This document shows positions 16,995 to 26,016 of a stretch of DNA of 64,000 bases, in pieces. The notes below the pieces were generated by a model. The model made no database searches. It was not told where the DNA came from and saw only the letters and a program-made list of their open reading frames with translations. The stretch's first letter is position 1, and the number at the start of each line of letters is the position of its first letter. Both the position numbers and the translations under genes were made by a program. The stretch comes from Jeotgalibacillus sp. S-D1 (lineage in GTDB: Bacteria; Bacillota; Bacilli; Bacillales; Jeotgalibacillaceae): the NCBI RefSeq assembly GCF_004358665.1, contig NZ_SMZR01000001.1:434001-498000 (forward strand), given 5' to 3'.

Positions 16995-17610
16995 ATCTTG
17001 AGTCTCTTTGAGTAATACCATCAAGTTTGCCAGCAGGTAAGGAGGCGTAGATGCTCTCTATCATTTTTGGATTTGTAATTTGTTCTTGAACTATTAAGTT
17101 AATAATTCCAAAGAGACTAGTCGCAACTTCTTGGTTATCCTTAATATTCATTGTGCCTGGATGAACAGATTCATTACCAATAACTCTTAGTATATCCAAG
17201 CTTTTTTGCACTAAAGGATTTAATCCTTTGCTAACTAATGATCCTATGTCCCTATTTATATCCTTACCATGCTCACCAAGTTCTACCATTAACTTTTGTA
17301 AAGCTAATCTTAATAATGCCGCAGAACCTCTGGGCGATCTTGACAGTATACTAGCTGCTTCTTGATAATCATCAATAATAGAATCTGGCATATCTTCGTG
17401 AGGTAAAGGTGCTACTGATTTGTCAGGATAAATTAGATTTTTCTCATGCCAATAAGAATACTTAGCACAATGAGAACATTGGGCAACTTGTAAATAAAGA
17501 TGGTAACCAAATGCTTTATCTCTATTTACCCATTCTTGTTTTGCATAGACACCACAAACAGAACAATTAAAGCTATTTTTATTAAATGAAGGTGGATGAT
17601 AAAGGGACAT
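16993..17610 (-). CDS. DUF4145 domain protein with N-terminal zinc ribbon
   Basis: A 205-residue minus-strand gene. The N-terminus has CSVC and CSHC pairs (a zinc ribbon, residues 16-48). The C-terminal part has the DUF4145 pattern: EAASILSRSPRGSAALLRLALQKLM, GLVSKGL-like linker and the RVIGNESVHPG motif. DUF4145 occurs in restriction and other defence proteins, often fused to nucleases; here it stands alone with the ribbon. ATG 17610 is followed upstream by AAGGAGA on the minus strand. Divergent from another DUF4145 protein. Confidence 0.8.
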   Translation of the reverse strand: MSLYHPPSFNKNSFNCSVCGVYAKQEWVNRDKAFGYHLYLQVAQCSHCAKYSYWHEKNLIYPDKSVAPLPHEDMPDSIIDDYQEAASILSRSPRGSAALLRLALQKLMVELGEHGKDINRDIGSLVSKGLNPLVQKSLDILRVIGNESVHPGTMNIKDNQEVATSLFGIINLIVQEQITNPKMIESIYASLPAGKLDGITQRDSR

Positions 17611-17825
17611 ATGATTCTCCTTAATTAGTTATTATCTTAAAATTATCATAAAAATATTTTGAATAAAAGGATTAATTTGTATTTTATAAAAATAGAGGTA
17701 TTGCATTATTGAATTTTTATAAATCAAAATGCTGGAAGAAAAAGGTAGTCTTTATTTGTAATGTGTAGAAGGTATTTCTCTTTTTATGACGAATCCCTAT
17801 AAAGGAAATATTAGGGGGTAATAAA

Positions 17826-18560
17826 ATGAGTGTTGAGGTATTAGGAAAGATGGATGAAAAGCTATATTGTATTAAATGTAAACGAGAGACTAATCATGAT
17901 TACGTTTACAAACACTCCGAACGAAGTTACGACTTTGACATTAACGACTACTACTGGTTTATAAGTTACTTTGTAACTAGGTGTAGGGGGTGTGATAATG
18001 TGGCTTATGCAACAGAATATGGAGATGAAAGTATGTTAAGATACGAAGAATATTCTGGCAGAGAGGAAATATATTCCACATTTACATCCTATCCTGAAAA
18101 ACCGAAGAAAGACACCACTATGCGATTAAAAAAATATGAAACTAGAGAATTTCTAAAAACTCCGGAATCTATTACTGTTCTTTATACTCAATTAGTATCA
18201 GCATTAAATGATCAAGCATATTTGTTAACAGCAGTTGGCCTACGGATGTTAGTAGAAGGAATTTGTAATGATTTAGGAATAACTGAAGGTTATTTGTTAA
18301 ATGAGGATGGAAGTAGAAAATTAAATAAAAATAGCGATGAAATAAGGGATAAAAACTTAATTGGAAAAATTAATGGGCTAGTCGAGAAAAATGTTATTGT
18401 ACAAAGACAAGCAGATATCTTACACAAAATAAGAGAATTAGGTAATACTTCGGTACACGAATTAATTGTTCCACCACGAAGTACAATCTTATTGAGCTTC
18501 GAAATTATAGAAAATGTAATCTATAATGTATATGAGTTAGATAAGTACAAAATTATATAA
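17826..18560 (+). CDS. second DUF4145 domain protein with zinc ribbon
   Basis: A 244-residue protein with CIKC and CRGC pairs (about 15-58) and a DUF4145 region (about 125-225) containing LTAVGLRMLVEGICNDLG and RELGNTSVHEL. The build is the same as that of the divergent gene at 16993-17610, although the sequences differ. GGGGG precedes the ATG. The two genes face away from each other across about 215 AT-rich bases. A joint role in defence or superinfection exclusion is possible but not shown. Confidence 0.78.
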   Translation: MSVEVLGKMDEKLYCIKCKRETNHDYVYKHSERSYDFDINDYYWFISYFVTRCRGCDNVAYATEYGDESMLRYEEYSGREEIYSTFTSYPEKPKKDTTMRLKKYETREFLKTPESITVLYTQLVSALNDQAYLLTAVGLRMLVEGICNDLGITEGYLLNEDGSRKLNKNSDEIRDKNLIGKINGLVEKNVIVQRQADILHKIRELGNTSVHELIVPPRSTILLSFEIIENVIYNVYELDKYKII

Positions 18561-18692
18561 ATAACTTTTATGAACTCTGACGTAAAGCATCTAATTATGG
18601 GTACTTTTTTATTTGGTCTATATTTGACGAACAATAAAGTTATCCAGATATTTCCTTTTATATTATCATTAGAGGGAAGGGAGGTGATTGCA

Positions 18693-18980
18693 GTGAGTAA
18701 AGTTAATGAGTTGATTGATATGGGTGAGCAGTTAGAAAAAGATAGACTTGAAAAACTTAATACCAGCAAATATAAAGCTTACGCAGCAAGAATGAGATCT
18801 TTTAGTGGAGTAAAATTTCAAGAATGGACTTCTCAATCTATTTTCTTTTTAGAGGAACAAAAACCTTCATCTCTCATAACGGAGAATTTGAAACAGAAGT
18901 ATAACAACCTACAAGATAGTACAAGCTATGAATTTTATGAGTACCTGTTGGGAACACTCAAGGCAGTCAAAAACCAGTAG
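18693..18980 (+). CDS. hypothetical small protein
   Basis: A 95-residue, mostly helical charged protein. GTG 18693 is chosen because GGGAGGTGATT lies just upstream; the longer open frame to 18570 has no ribosome binding site. No family recognised. A weak terminator follows. Confidence 0.6.
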   Translation: MSKVNELIDMGEQLEKDRLEKLNTSKYKAYAARMRSFSGVKFQEWTSQSIFFLEEQKPSSLITENLKQKYNNLQDSTSYEFYEYLLGTLKAVKNQ

Positions 18981-18987
18981 ACTTTTG

Positions 18988-19015
18988 AGTCACATCTTAT
19001 TGGTGTGGCTTTTTA
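18988..19015 (+). terminator. terminator
   Basis: Imperfect stem AGTCACATC/GGTGTGGCT with a five-base loop, followed by T5. Confidence 0.7.
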
Positions 19016-19042
19016 TTATGGAGAAATTGAGGAGTGATAATA

Positions 19043-19186
19043 ATGAATTATTCAAATGAACAATCCATAGAGATTAATAATGATCTTATTGAATATATAA
19101 AAGAACTTGAGATTAGATTGCTGGGCATTGGTGAAGGTTTGCCTACATTGCGTGAAGATGGGCAGGGTTGGTTGGATGCAGTATGA
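19043..19186 (+). CDS. small hypothetical protein (47 residues)
   Basis: ATG 19043 follows GAGGAGTG; the stop at 19184-19186 overlaps the next ATG (ATGA). The acidic helical sequence ends in LREDGQGWLDAV. It is supported only by its ribosome binding site and by tight coupling to the next gene. Confidence 0.55.
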   Translation: MNYSNEQSIEINNDLIEYIKELEIRLLGIGEGLPTLREDGQGWLDAV

Positions 19187-19413
19187 GAAAGGTAAAGAAG
19201 TATTTCTGTTTAATGTGCGATTGGTCTATGAAGACAAAGAAGGACATTGATGCATTAAAGTGTACTGATTGTAAGAGTGAGTTGACTAATTTCAAAGAAG
19301 AAGAGTCTAAAGAATTGATAGAGAGACAGTTCGGGTTGAGTATTAAAGAAGCAGGAGAACTACTAGGCAATGCGATAGACAATGGGTGTGAGAAAGATGA
19401 GAACCTTTTATGA
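19183..19413 (+). CDS. small zinc-ribbon protein
   Basis: A 76-residue protein with CLMC and CTDC pairs (zinc ribbon) followed by an acidic helix. The start at 19183 overlaps the stop of the upstream small gene (ATGA), which argues for coupling. It also overlaps the HNH gene. Similar tiny zinc-ribbon proteins often precede HNH-terS-terL modules in Firmicutes phages. Function unknown. Confidence 0.6.
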   Translation: MRKVKKYFCLMCDWSMKTKKDIDALKCTDCKSELTNFKEEESKELIERQFGLSIKEAGELLGNAIDNGCEKDENLL

Positions 19414-19693
19414 CACAAGTAAGTGGAGAAAGAAACGATTAATCATATTGAAGCGTGACAAGTTTGAATGCCAGGAGTGTAAGCGATACGGTAAGTCAAC
19501 CGAAGCATTGATCGTCCATCATGTCAATCCATTGGAGTTCAATCCTTTGTTAGCGTTGATAAATTTGAATTTATTGAGTTTATGTAAAAAGTGTCATGGT
19601 CAAATGCACATAAGGGATTCTCATGAATTAACTGAAAAAGGAAAAGAATGGGTAGAAAGAGTAGCCCCCCAGTTGAATTGTGTGAAATTTTGA
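19397..19693 (+). CDS. HNH endonuclease of the packaging module
   Basis: A 98-residue HNH nuclease with the order RDKFECQECKRYGKST, IVHHVNPL and NLLSLCKKCHGQMH: four Cys that bind structural zinc and the HH...N...H catalytic set. In HK97-like cos phages an HNH protein next to the small terminase subunit is needed for cos cleavage and packaging. ATG 19397 is used; an in-frame ATG at 19382 is possible. Confidence 0.9.
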   Translation: MRTFYDTSKWRKKRLIILKRDKFECQECKRYGKSTEALIVHHVNPLEFNPLLALINLNLLSLCKKCHGQMHIRDSHELTEKGKEWVERVAPQLNCVKF

Positions 19694-19741
19694 AACAATT
19701 GACCGGAGGAGGCAGGTTTCTCCAATAGAATGACCCCCCAG
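19665..19741. other. candidate cos region
   Basis: CCCCCCAG occurs at 19665-19672 and 19734-19741, 69 bases apart, spanning the end of the HNH gene and the gap before terS. Cos sites of HNH-terS-terL phages commonly lie here and contain C/G runs. Inference from position and composition only. Confidence 0.35.
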
Positions 19742-19776
19742 AAAAAAATTTTGAAAAGAAATGGAGGTGAAATAGC

Positions 19777-20124
19777 ATGAGCAAGATTTCCACGAAGGAC
19801 ACAATCAAACGAAGAACTATAGATGATATGAAAGCATTAGGAATACATAAACCTCAATATAATCGCTTAATTGATATATACGCTAGACTGGTTCATGAGT
19901 ATCTTAAATTAAGCGAAGAGTTTGAAAAAAGCGGGTCAGAGTATCAAACTTTCACTGCAGCAGGTGGTGCAAAAAAATCCCCTATTGTTGCAACTTTAGA
20001 ATCTCTAAGGAAAGACATAATATCCTATTCAGACCGGCTGTGCCTTAATCCGAAATCGCTTGAGAGTGTTACTGCAGAGAAGGAAAGCAACTCTAAATTA
20101 GCCTCATTGCTAAAAGACATATGA
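19777..20124 (+). CDS. terS: terminase small subunit, P27 family
   Basis: DNA-recognition subunit of the packaging motor. The 115 residues fit the P27 (HK97 gp1-type) family: an N-terminal basic segment, [28 protein letters not shown] helices and a C-terminal [12 protein letters not shown] segment. ATGGAGGTGAAATAGC gives a strong ribosome binding site. The stop overlaps the TerL start (ATGA). Confidence 0.88.
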   Translation: MSKISTKDTIKRRTIDDMKALGIHKPQYNRLIDIYARLVHEYLKLSEEFEKSGSEYQTFTAAGGAKKSPIVATLESLRKDIISYSDRLCLNPKSLESVTAEKESNSKLASLLKDI

Positions 20125-21842
20125 GTAAGAGTCAATTTGCAAACTATGACCTGGTAATGGAATATGCTCAAAGCATTGTTGATGGAAGGAAGGTTGCTAA
20201 TAAAGAACAGATTCAAGGCTGTGAGCGATTCTTTAAGGATTTAAAGAATGAGGCATATGATTTCAGGCCTTCTGAGCCGGAGAAAATTATTAAAATAATT
20301 GAATCAACCTTTGTCAATATGCAAGGGGAAAGACAAGATGGCACTCCATTACGTGGAGAGCCTTTTTTATTGGAGCCATTTCAAAAATATCAGATATACA
20401 ACTTGGTTGGATTTTATCACACAGGAACAAATGAGACACGCTTTAAAGAGGCTTTTATTTATATACCCAGGAAGAATATAAAAACAAGCTTTGCTGCCGC
20501 ACTATCCTGGGCATTAAGTCTACATAGAAGAAAATCAGGATCAAAATGTTACATTGTTGCTGCTTCACAAAAGCAAGCGCTAGAATCGTTTAATTTTATT
20601 AACTTCAATATCAATTATATGGGGGAAAAAGATTCTTTCAGGGTTCTCGATAATAATCAGGAGCATAGTATTCGAGCTGACTTTGGTGATGGTTCAATGT
20701 TCATTCAGGCTCTTGCGGCCAATCCAGATAAGCAGGATTCATTAAACTGTAATATAGCTATTGCGGATGAGCTACATGCCTACAAGACCCCTAAACAGTA
20801 CAACATCATTAAAGAAGCAATGAAGGCTTATACGAATAAGTTAATGATTGGAATCACAACTGCAGGCGATAACATGACTAGTTTTTGCTATCAGCGCCTC
20901 CAGTATTGTAAAAAGATTCTCGATGGGACAGTAACAGATGAAGCTTATTTTGTTTTTATTGCAAAGGCTGATGAAGATGAAAATGGTGATGTGGACTATA
21001 CAAATCCTATTGAACATCAAAAATCTAATCCTGCTTATGGCGTGTCGATTAGACCTCAAGACTTAATGAATGATGCTCAACAAGCTCAGAACGATCCTCA
21101 GCAACGAAAAGACTTCTTAGCAAAGTCATTAAACATTTACACATCTGCTTTGAAAGCATATTTCAATATTGATGAATTTAAAAATAGTGATGGTAAATAC
21201 AATTGGACACTTGAAGAGTTAGCGAAACTCCCTGTTCAGTGGTATGGAGGTGCGGATTTAGCTAAACTTCATGACCTCAATGCAACAGCTTTATATGGCA
21301 CTTATGAAGGTGTTGATATTACTATCGCTCATGGATTCTTTCCTATTACACAGGCTCACATAAAAGCGGATGAGGACAACATTCCATTGTTTGGCTGGAA
21401 AGAAGATGGGAATTTAACAATGCCGAACGCACCAGTTGTAAGTCATGATGATGTTATTGCATGGTTTATAAAAATGAGGAATATGGGATTCAAGATAAAA
21501 CAAGTAGGATTTGACCGGAAATTTGGACAAGAGTTTTTTTTAGGTATGAAAAAGCAAAGGTTTAGCATAGTTGATCAGCCTCAATACTTCTATAAAAAGT
21601 CTCAAGGCTTCCGAAGAATTGAATCAAAAGCGAAAGAGGGAAAGTTTTATTATTTGGGCTCACAGGCTTATGAGTATTGCCTGCAAAATGTTCGTGCCAT
21701 TGAAAAACCAGATGACATGATCCAGTACGAGAAGGTAATGCCGGAACAGCGGATTGATTTATTCGATGCTTCGGTTTTTGGTGCTGTCCGAATGCTTGAA
21801 AATATGGAGAAGTCTGGAGCAGCTAAAGGCTGGTTAAGTTAG
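20121..21842 (+). CDS. terL: terminase large subunit
   Basis: ATPase-nuclease that drives DNA into the prohead. The 573 residues have a packaging ATPase domain with a degenerate Walker A (PRKNIKTS, about 117-124; the more usual form is PRKNGKS), Walker [11 protein letters not shown], and a C-terminal nuclease with Asp in YGGADLAKL and in GFDRKFGQ. The family is the HK97-like TerL. Start overlaps terS by four bases. Confidence 0.95.
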   Translation: MSKSQFANYDLVMEYAQSIVDGRKVANKEQIQGCERFFKDLKNEAYDFRPSEPEKIIKIIESTFVNMQGERQDGTPLRGEPFLLEPFQKYQIYNLVGFYHTGTNETRFKEAFIYIPRKNIKTSFAAALSWALSLHRRKSGSKCYIVAASQKQALESFNFINFNINYMGEKDSFRVLDNNQEHSIRADFGDGSMFIQALAANPDKQDSLNCNIAIADELHAYKTPKQYNIIKEAMKAYTNKLMIGITTAGDNMTSFCYQRLQYCKKILDGTVTDEAYFVFIAKADEDENGDVDYTNPIEHQKSNPAYGVSIRPQDLMNDAQQAQNDPQQRKDFLAKSLNIYTSALKAYFNIDEFKNSDGKYNWTLEELAKLPVQWYGGADLAKLHDLNATALYGTYEGVDITIAHGFFPITQAHIKADEDNIPLFGWKEDGNLTMPNAPVVSHDDVIAWFIKMRNMGFKIKQVGFDRKFGQEFFLGMKKQRFSIVDQPQYFYKKSQGFRRIESKAKEGKFYYLGSQAYEYCLQNVRAIEKPDDMIQYEKVMPEQRIDLFDASVFGAVRMLENMEKSGAAKGWLS

Positions 21843-21845
21843 GAG

Positions 21846-23000
21846 GTGATTAAAATAGGACAGAATAACGAGATTTTTCAATTATTTTTAACTCAGGATA
21901 ATGTTAGCAGTGTTAGTGGTTATACCCGTTTATCAGATTGTCCTGAAGTAAAAATTGCAGTGAATAAGATAGCAGATTTAATTTCATCTATGACGATTCA
22001 TTTAATGCAAAACACAGATAAGGGTGATGTAAGAGTAAGGAATGGTTTATCCAGAAAGATTGATATTAATCCATATAGCTTGATGACCCGAAAGTCGTGG
22101 GTTTATAACATTGTACAAACAATGTATTTAAATGGAGATGGTAATTCAGTTGTATATCCGGAACTAAAAGATGGATATATCGAAGAGTTAATTCCACTAA
22201 AACCATCCGCAGTAAAATTTATTGACACTAATCATGCTTATAAAGTTGCATACGGTAAACATACATACAACTATGATGAAGTTTTGCATTTTACAATGAA
22301 TCCTGACCCGGAAAGGCCATATATAGGATCGGGAATAAAGGTACTGCTCAAAGACATTACAACCAATCTAAAACAAGCCACAGCAACAAAGAAGGCTTTC
22401 ATGAGTGGCAAGTACATGCCCTCATTAATTGTCAAGGTTGACTCTCAAACAGCAGAAGTAGCCTCACAAGAGGGCAGGGATAAGGTATATGAGAAGTATT
22501 TGGAGTCCTCTGAAGTAGGAAAGCCTTGGATTATTCCAGCCGAATTACTTGAAGTTGAGCAGGTCACACCTTTATCTCTAAAGGATTTAGCAATCAATGA
22601 AGCAGTAGAACTTGATAAGAAAACAGTTGCTGGAATCTTCGGGATACCAGCTTTTTTAATTGGAGTTGGAAGTTACAACAAGGATGAATATAACAATTTC
22701 ATCAACTCAACAATCCTTCCACTTGCAAAAAATATGGAGCAGGAAATGACAAGGAAGCTGTTAATTGCTCCTGATTTATATTTCAAATTCAATCCTCAGA
22801 GTTTGTATGCTTATGATTTAAAAGAGTTAGCAGAGGTTGGTTCAAACCTATACATAAAAGGGCTTATGGATGGAAATGAGGTACGGGATTGGATTGGAAA
22901 GTCACCTAAAGCAGGACTTGATGAATTAGTCATCCTAGAGAACTTCATTCCAATTAATAAAATTGGAGATCAGGGCAAACTGAAAGGTGGTGATCAATAA
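21846..23000 (+). CDS. portal protein, HK97 family
   Basis: Forms the dodecameric DNA channel at one head vertex. The 384 residues show the family pattern, with [20 protein letters not shown] at the N-terminus, the stem region around [22 protein letters not shown], and [13 protein letters not shown] in the crown. The only normal start codon near the N-terminus, GTG 21846, sits inside the AGGAGGTGAT ribosome binding site; ATT 21849 or ATA 21855 would be better spaced. Next in-frame GTG is at 21960, too far downstream. Confidence 0.92.
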   Translation: MIKIGQNNEIFQLFLTQDNVSSVSGYTRLSDCPEVKIAVNKIADLISSMTIHLMQNTDKGDVRVRNGLSRKIDINPYSLMTRKSWVYNIVQTMYLNGDGNSVVYPELKDGYIEELIPLKPSAVKFIDTNHAYKVAYGKHTYNYDEVLHFTMNPDPERPYIGSGIKVLLKDITTNLKQATATKKAFMSGKYMPSLIVKVDSQTAEVASQEGRDKVYEKYLESSEVGKPWIIPAELLEVEQVTPLSLKDLAINEAVELDKKTVAGIFGIPAFLIGVGSYNKDEYNNFINSTILPLAKNMEQEMTRKLLIAPDLYFKFNPQSLYAYDLKELAEVGSNLYIKGLMDGNEVRDWIGKSPKAGLDELVILENFIPINKIGDQGKLKGGDQ

Positions 23001-23002
23001 AA

Positions 23003-23605
23003 ATGACCAACAAAACCAAATATCAAACAAGAAGCCTTCAATCAGAGCTTTCAACCCGTGCTGAAGAAACAGACGGAAAGAAAGTTATTGAGGGCTATTT
23101 TGCTGTGTTTAATTCCGAGACTGAACTGTTTCGTGGAGCATATGAAGAAATTGCGCCCGAAGCATTTAACGAATCAATTTCTAATGATATTAGAGCGTTA
23201 ATTAACCACGATACCAACCTAGTATTAGGCAGAACTAAGAGCGGAACACTTGAGTTAAAAGTGGATTCACGTGGACTATGGGGCAGCATTAATATAAACG
23301 AAAATGATTCGGATGCAATGAACCTCTACGAAAGAGTAAAAAGAGGTGACGTGGATCAATGTTCATTCGGTTTTAATATTGAAGAGGAAGCAACCGAACA
23401 TCGGGATGATGGTTCAGTCAAATGGATTTTAAAGAAAATTGATTTACACGAGGTATCATGTGTAACATTTCCGGCCTATTCAGACACAGGAATTAAAGCA
23501 CGTAAACAAGATTTTGAGATTGATAAAAAAAGAATGATTGATTCTAAAAAGAATCAACTAAGGGAGAGAATTAAAAATGGCTTTAAAGCAACTAATGCTG
23601 GCTAA
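23003..23605 (+). CDS. HK97-family prohead protease
   Basis: Serine protease that matures the prohead by removing scaffold parts. The 200 residues include GYFAVFNSETELFRGAYEEIAPEAF trimmed here to its key elements: the family start, then the catalytic His in ALINHD and Ser in DQCSFGF. Overlaps the capsid gene by 29 bases, so the two are coupled. Confidence 0.92.
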   Translation: MTNKTKYQTRSLQSELSTRAEETDGKKVIEGYFAVFNSETELFRGAYEEIAPEAFNESISNDIRALINHDTNLVLGRTKSGTLELKVDSRGLWGSININENDSDAMNLYERVKRGDVDQCSFGFNIEEEATEHRDDGSVKWILKKIDLHEVSCVTFPAYSDTGIKARKQDFEIDKKRMIDSKKNQLRERIKNGFKATNAG

Positions 23606-24860
23606 GAAGATTGACCAACGCAAATCTTCACTGGCTGAACTGATTACAAATGAAGAAGGACTAAATAAACGCTCATCTGATCTTGAAAGCTCTATTGAAG
23701 AGGCTCAAACAGAAGAAGAAGTGAAAGTTGTAGAAGAAGAAATTGAGAAACTTGAAGGTGAAAAATCAGAGCATGATGAAAAGAAAAGTGCTCTTGAGGA
23801 TGAACTATCAAAACTTGAAGAAGAATTGGATCAATTAAATGCTCAAGCGCCTGAAAATAAAACAGAGCGTTCAATTAAAAAAGAAAACAAAACTAACACA
23901 AACAAAGGAGAATCAAGAATGAAAGTAAATAAATTTGAAACACGCAGCGAAATGGTAGAAAGACTTAATTTAGAAGAGGTTCGTGATTTTTACGGAAAGG
24001 TACGTGAAGCTGTAACAAACAAACGCTCATTGACTGGAGAGGGCCTATTAATCCCTGATGCGGTTATGGACAAAATTCAGCCATTTATCGGCGACTATTC
24101 TAACCTTTACAAAGAGGTAGAAGTAATGAAATTGAATGGTACTGCTCGTGCAATTGTTGACGGTGCTATTCCTGAGGCTATCTGGACAGAAATGACTGGA
24201 GCTGTTCAAGAGCTTTCTTTAGCTTTCCAAGGCGTTGAACTTGATGGATATAAAGTTGGTGGTTTTGTTCCTATTCCAAATTCAATTCTTGAGGATTCTA
24301 TGATCGACCTGGCTAATTTTGTTGAGGATCGAATTGCTCGTGCTATTGCTAAGGCAATTGACAAAGCTATTTTGACTGGGACAGGTTCAGCAGGAAAACA
24401 GCCTGAAGGGGTTATTCCAGCTGTATCTGTTAATGCTTCAACTTCTGATTTCACTCTGAAGAGTCTTCTATCAGCAGTTGGCAAAGTTGACACTGGTGAG
24501 GATGCAGTAGGAGAGGTTATTGCTGTTATGAAACGTGCTACATACTATGCTCATGTGCTCCCTCAAACAGTTGTGAACACGTCTGACGGTCGTCAAGTAG
24601 TTCAAGGTGTAGACAATCCTAATATTGCAGGTGTGCGTGTTGTGTTTTCTCAATATGTGCCAGCTGATGCAGTAGTATTTGGAGATTTCAAGCAGTACAT
24701 GCTTGGTGAGCGTCGTGGTGTGCAACTTGCTAGTTCTACTGATGTTAAATTCATCGAGGATCAAACGGTATTTAAAGGTACCGCTAGATACGATGGGAAG
24801 CCTGCAAAAGCAGAAGCATTTGCTCTAGTTAATTATCAAGCTGCACCTGCCGGAGCATAA
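23577..24860 (+). CDS. major capsid protein with N-terminal scaffold (delta) domain
   Basis: HK97-fold shell protein of 427 residues. Residues 1-105 are a Glu/Lys-rich coiled coil, as in HK97 delta domains, which the protease removes; the fold proper begins near 115. SLTGEGLLIPDAVMD and the long Ala-rich C-terminal domain are typical. An in-frame ATG at 23919 with AAAGGAG eight bases upstream could give a second product of 313 residues lacking the scaffold. Confidence 0.93.
   Translation: MALKQLMLAKKIDQRKSSLAELITNEEGLNKRSSDLESSIEEAQTEEEVKVVEEEIEKLEGEKSEHDEKKSALEDELSKLEEELDQLNAQAPENKTERSIKKENKTNTNKGESRMKVNKFETRSEMVERLNLEEVRDFYGKVREAVTNKRSLTGEGLLIPDAVMDKIQPFIGDYSNLYKEVEVMKLNGTARAIVDGAIPEAIWTEMTGAVQELSLAFQGVELDGYKVGGFVPIPNSILEDSMIDLANFVEDRIARAIAKAIDKAILTGTGSAGKQPEGVIPAVSVNASTSDFTLKSLLSAVGKVDTGEDAVGEVIAVMKRATYYAHVLPQTVVNTSDGRQVVQGVDNPNIAGVRVVFSQYVPADAVVFGDFKQYMLGERRGVQLASSTDVKFIEDQTVFKGTARYDGKPAKAEAFALVNYQAAPAGA
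23919..24860 (+). CDS. possible second capsid product from an internal start
   Basis: ATG 23919 is in frame at codon 115 of the capsid gene and has AAAGGAG at 23904-23910. The predicted 313-residue product starts MKVNKFETRSEMVER and corresponds to capsid without its coiled-coil scaffold. Such an internal start would give unscaffolded subunits beside the long form. Direct protein evidence is lacking. Confidence 0.5.
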   Translation: MKVNKFETRSEMVERLNLEEVRDFYGKVREAVTNKRSLTGEGLLIPDAVMDKIQPFIGDYSNLYKEVEVMKLNGTARAIVDGAIPEAIWTEMTGAVQELSLAFQGVELDGYKVGGFVPIPNSILEDSMIDLANFVEDRIARAIAKAIDKAILTGTGSAGKQPEGVIPAVSVNASTSDFTLKSLLSAVGKVDTGEDAVGEVIAVMKRATYYAHVLPQTVVNTSDGRQVVQGVDNPNIAGVRVVFSQYVPADAVVFGDFKQYMLGERRGVQLASSTDVKFIEDQTVFKGTARYDGKPAKAEAFALVNYQAAPAGA

Positions 24861-24887
24861 TTCTTCACACAGAAAGGATAATGATTT

Positions 24888-25070
24888 ATGGCTAAATACA
24901 AAGTTGCACAAGATTTCACGGATTTAACTGATGATCACGTTTACTTTTCGGGGGATAAATTCCCTCGAAAAGGACGTGCAAAAAAAGAACGAATCGAAGA
25001 ATTATCAACTACTAACAATAAAATTGGTAAGGTTCTTATTGTAGAACAAAAAGAAGAAGGCGATGCGTAA
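24888..25070 (+). CDS. small head-module protein
   Basis: A 60-residue basic protein (MAKYKVAQDFTDLTDD...) between the capsid and connector genes. Proteins of this size and place in HK97-like phages are often annotated as head fibre or hypothetical proteins. It ends one base into the next start (TAATG). Function unassigned. Confidence 0.7.
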   Translation: MAKYKVAQDFTDLTDDHVYFSGDKFPRKGRAKKERIEELSTTNNKIGKVLIVEQKEEGDA

Positions 25071-25351
25071 TGTTTTTCAATTCAGAGTTAGCATTACCCA
25101 TTGTTAAGCAGCAGTTAGGACTCCAAACAGACCTTAGAGATTCATATTTATCCGCAATTATCAAAGGTGTTATAACGGAATTTGAAGACACAAAAGGGAT
25201 TATTCTCGATGAGCAAAATTCTCAACATTTGATGTTAATAGTAGACTTCGCTGCATGGCGATATAAACATCCTGCTGATGCTGATGGTATGCCACGTCAC
25301 TTGCAATATAGGTTACGTGAGCTATACCTTCAAGCGCACATAGGGGGTTAA
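25070..25351 (+). CDS. head-tail connector, gp6-like
   Basis: A 93-residue helical protein that follows the capsid gene, as the adaptor attached to the portal (HK97 gp6, SPP1 gp15 group). The first helix LALPIVKQQLGL and the DFAAWRYKHPADADGMPRHL segment fit the family. Translation is coupled to the previous gene. Confidence 0.8.
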   Translation: MFFNSELALPIVKQQLGLQTDLRDSYLSAIIKGVITEFEDTKGIILDEQNSQHLMLIVDFAAWRYKHPADADGMPRHLQYRLRELYLQAHIGG

Positions 25352-25355
25352 TACA

Positions 25356-25667
25356 ATGAGTTGGGACTATGAAGTCGAATTACTATCTTTTGTTGAAAGT
25401 GTTGATTCAGACGGCTTTCCTTTAGAGAGCCAAGAAGAGAGTATTGCAATCTTAGCTAATAAACTTCCAGTTCGTTCAACAGAATTCTATTCAGCGTCAC
25501 GAGCGGGATTTACCATCGAGAAAACTTTTGAAGTGAATAGTATCGAATATAGCGGTCAAGAAGACTTAAGGTTTGATGGTGATATATATCGCATAAGAAG
25601 AACATATGAAAAAGATCATATTATCGAACTATATTGCGAGAAAAAAGGTGAATCTCATGCAGGTTAA
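25356..25667 (+). CDS. head closure protein, SPP1 gp16-like
   Basis: A 103-residue beta-rich protein between the adaptor and gp10-like genes, the usual place of the head-closure stopper. KLPVRSTEFYSASRAGF and a YRIRRTYEKDHIIELYCEKK end are typical. Overlaps the next gene by 11 bases. Confidence 0.82.
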   Translation: MSWDYEVELLSFVESVDSDGFPLESQEESIAILANKLPVRSTEFYSASRAGFTIEKTFEVNSIEYSGQEDLRFDGDIYRIRRTYEKDHIIELYCEKKGESHAG

Positions 25668-26016
25668 ATTTGATGGGCTTGAAGGAATAGTATCTAGACT
25701 ACGACAGATGGAGAACACTGAATCAATTGAAAAGAATGCTCTTGAAAAGGCAGGGGAGCATATTAGAAATGAAATGTCTAAAGCTGCTCCTTATAAAGAG
25801 GGAACTCTGAGTGAGAATATCGTTAAAACAGATGTTAAAGAGGGAGCTATTCTAATTGGAACTGAGCCTAAAGGTGATGGTTTCTATGGTTACTTCCACG
25901 AATATGGCACATCAAAAATGCCTGCTAGACCTTGGGTGCGTCCTACATGGGAAAGCAATAAGGTTAAAGTGCAGAATATCATGTCTTCAGAGATTAAAAA
26001 GGGATTGAAATTATGA
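25657..26016 (+). CDS. HK97 gp10-family neck/tail-completion protein
   Basis: The ATG at 25657 behind AAAAAAGGTG is chosen over the upstream frame to 25606, giving 119 residues. Typical pattern: KFDGLEGIVSRLRQM, GEHIRNEMSKAAPYKEGTL and YFHEYGTSKMPARPWVRP. Acts at the head-tail joint. Overlaps the next gene (ATGA). Confidence 0.88.
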   Translation: MQVKFDGLEGIVSRLRQMENTESIEKNALEKAGEHIRNEMSKAAPYKEGTLSENIVKTDVKEGAILIGTEPKGDGFYGYFHEYGTSKMPARPWVRPTWESNKVKVQNIMSSEIKKGLKL

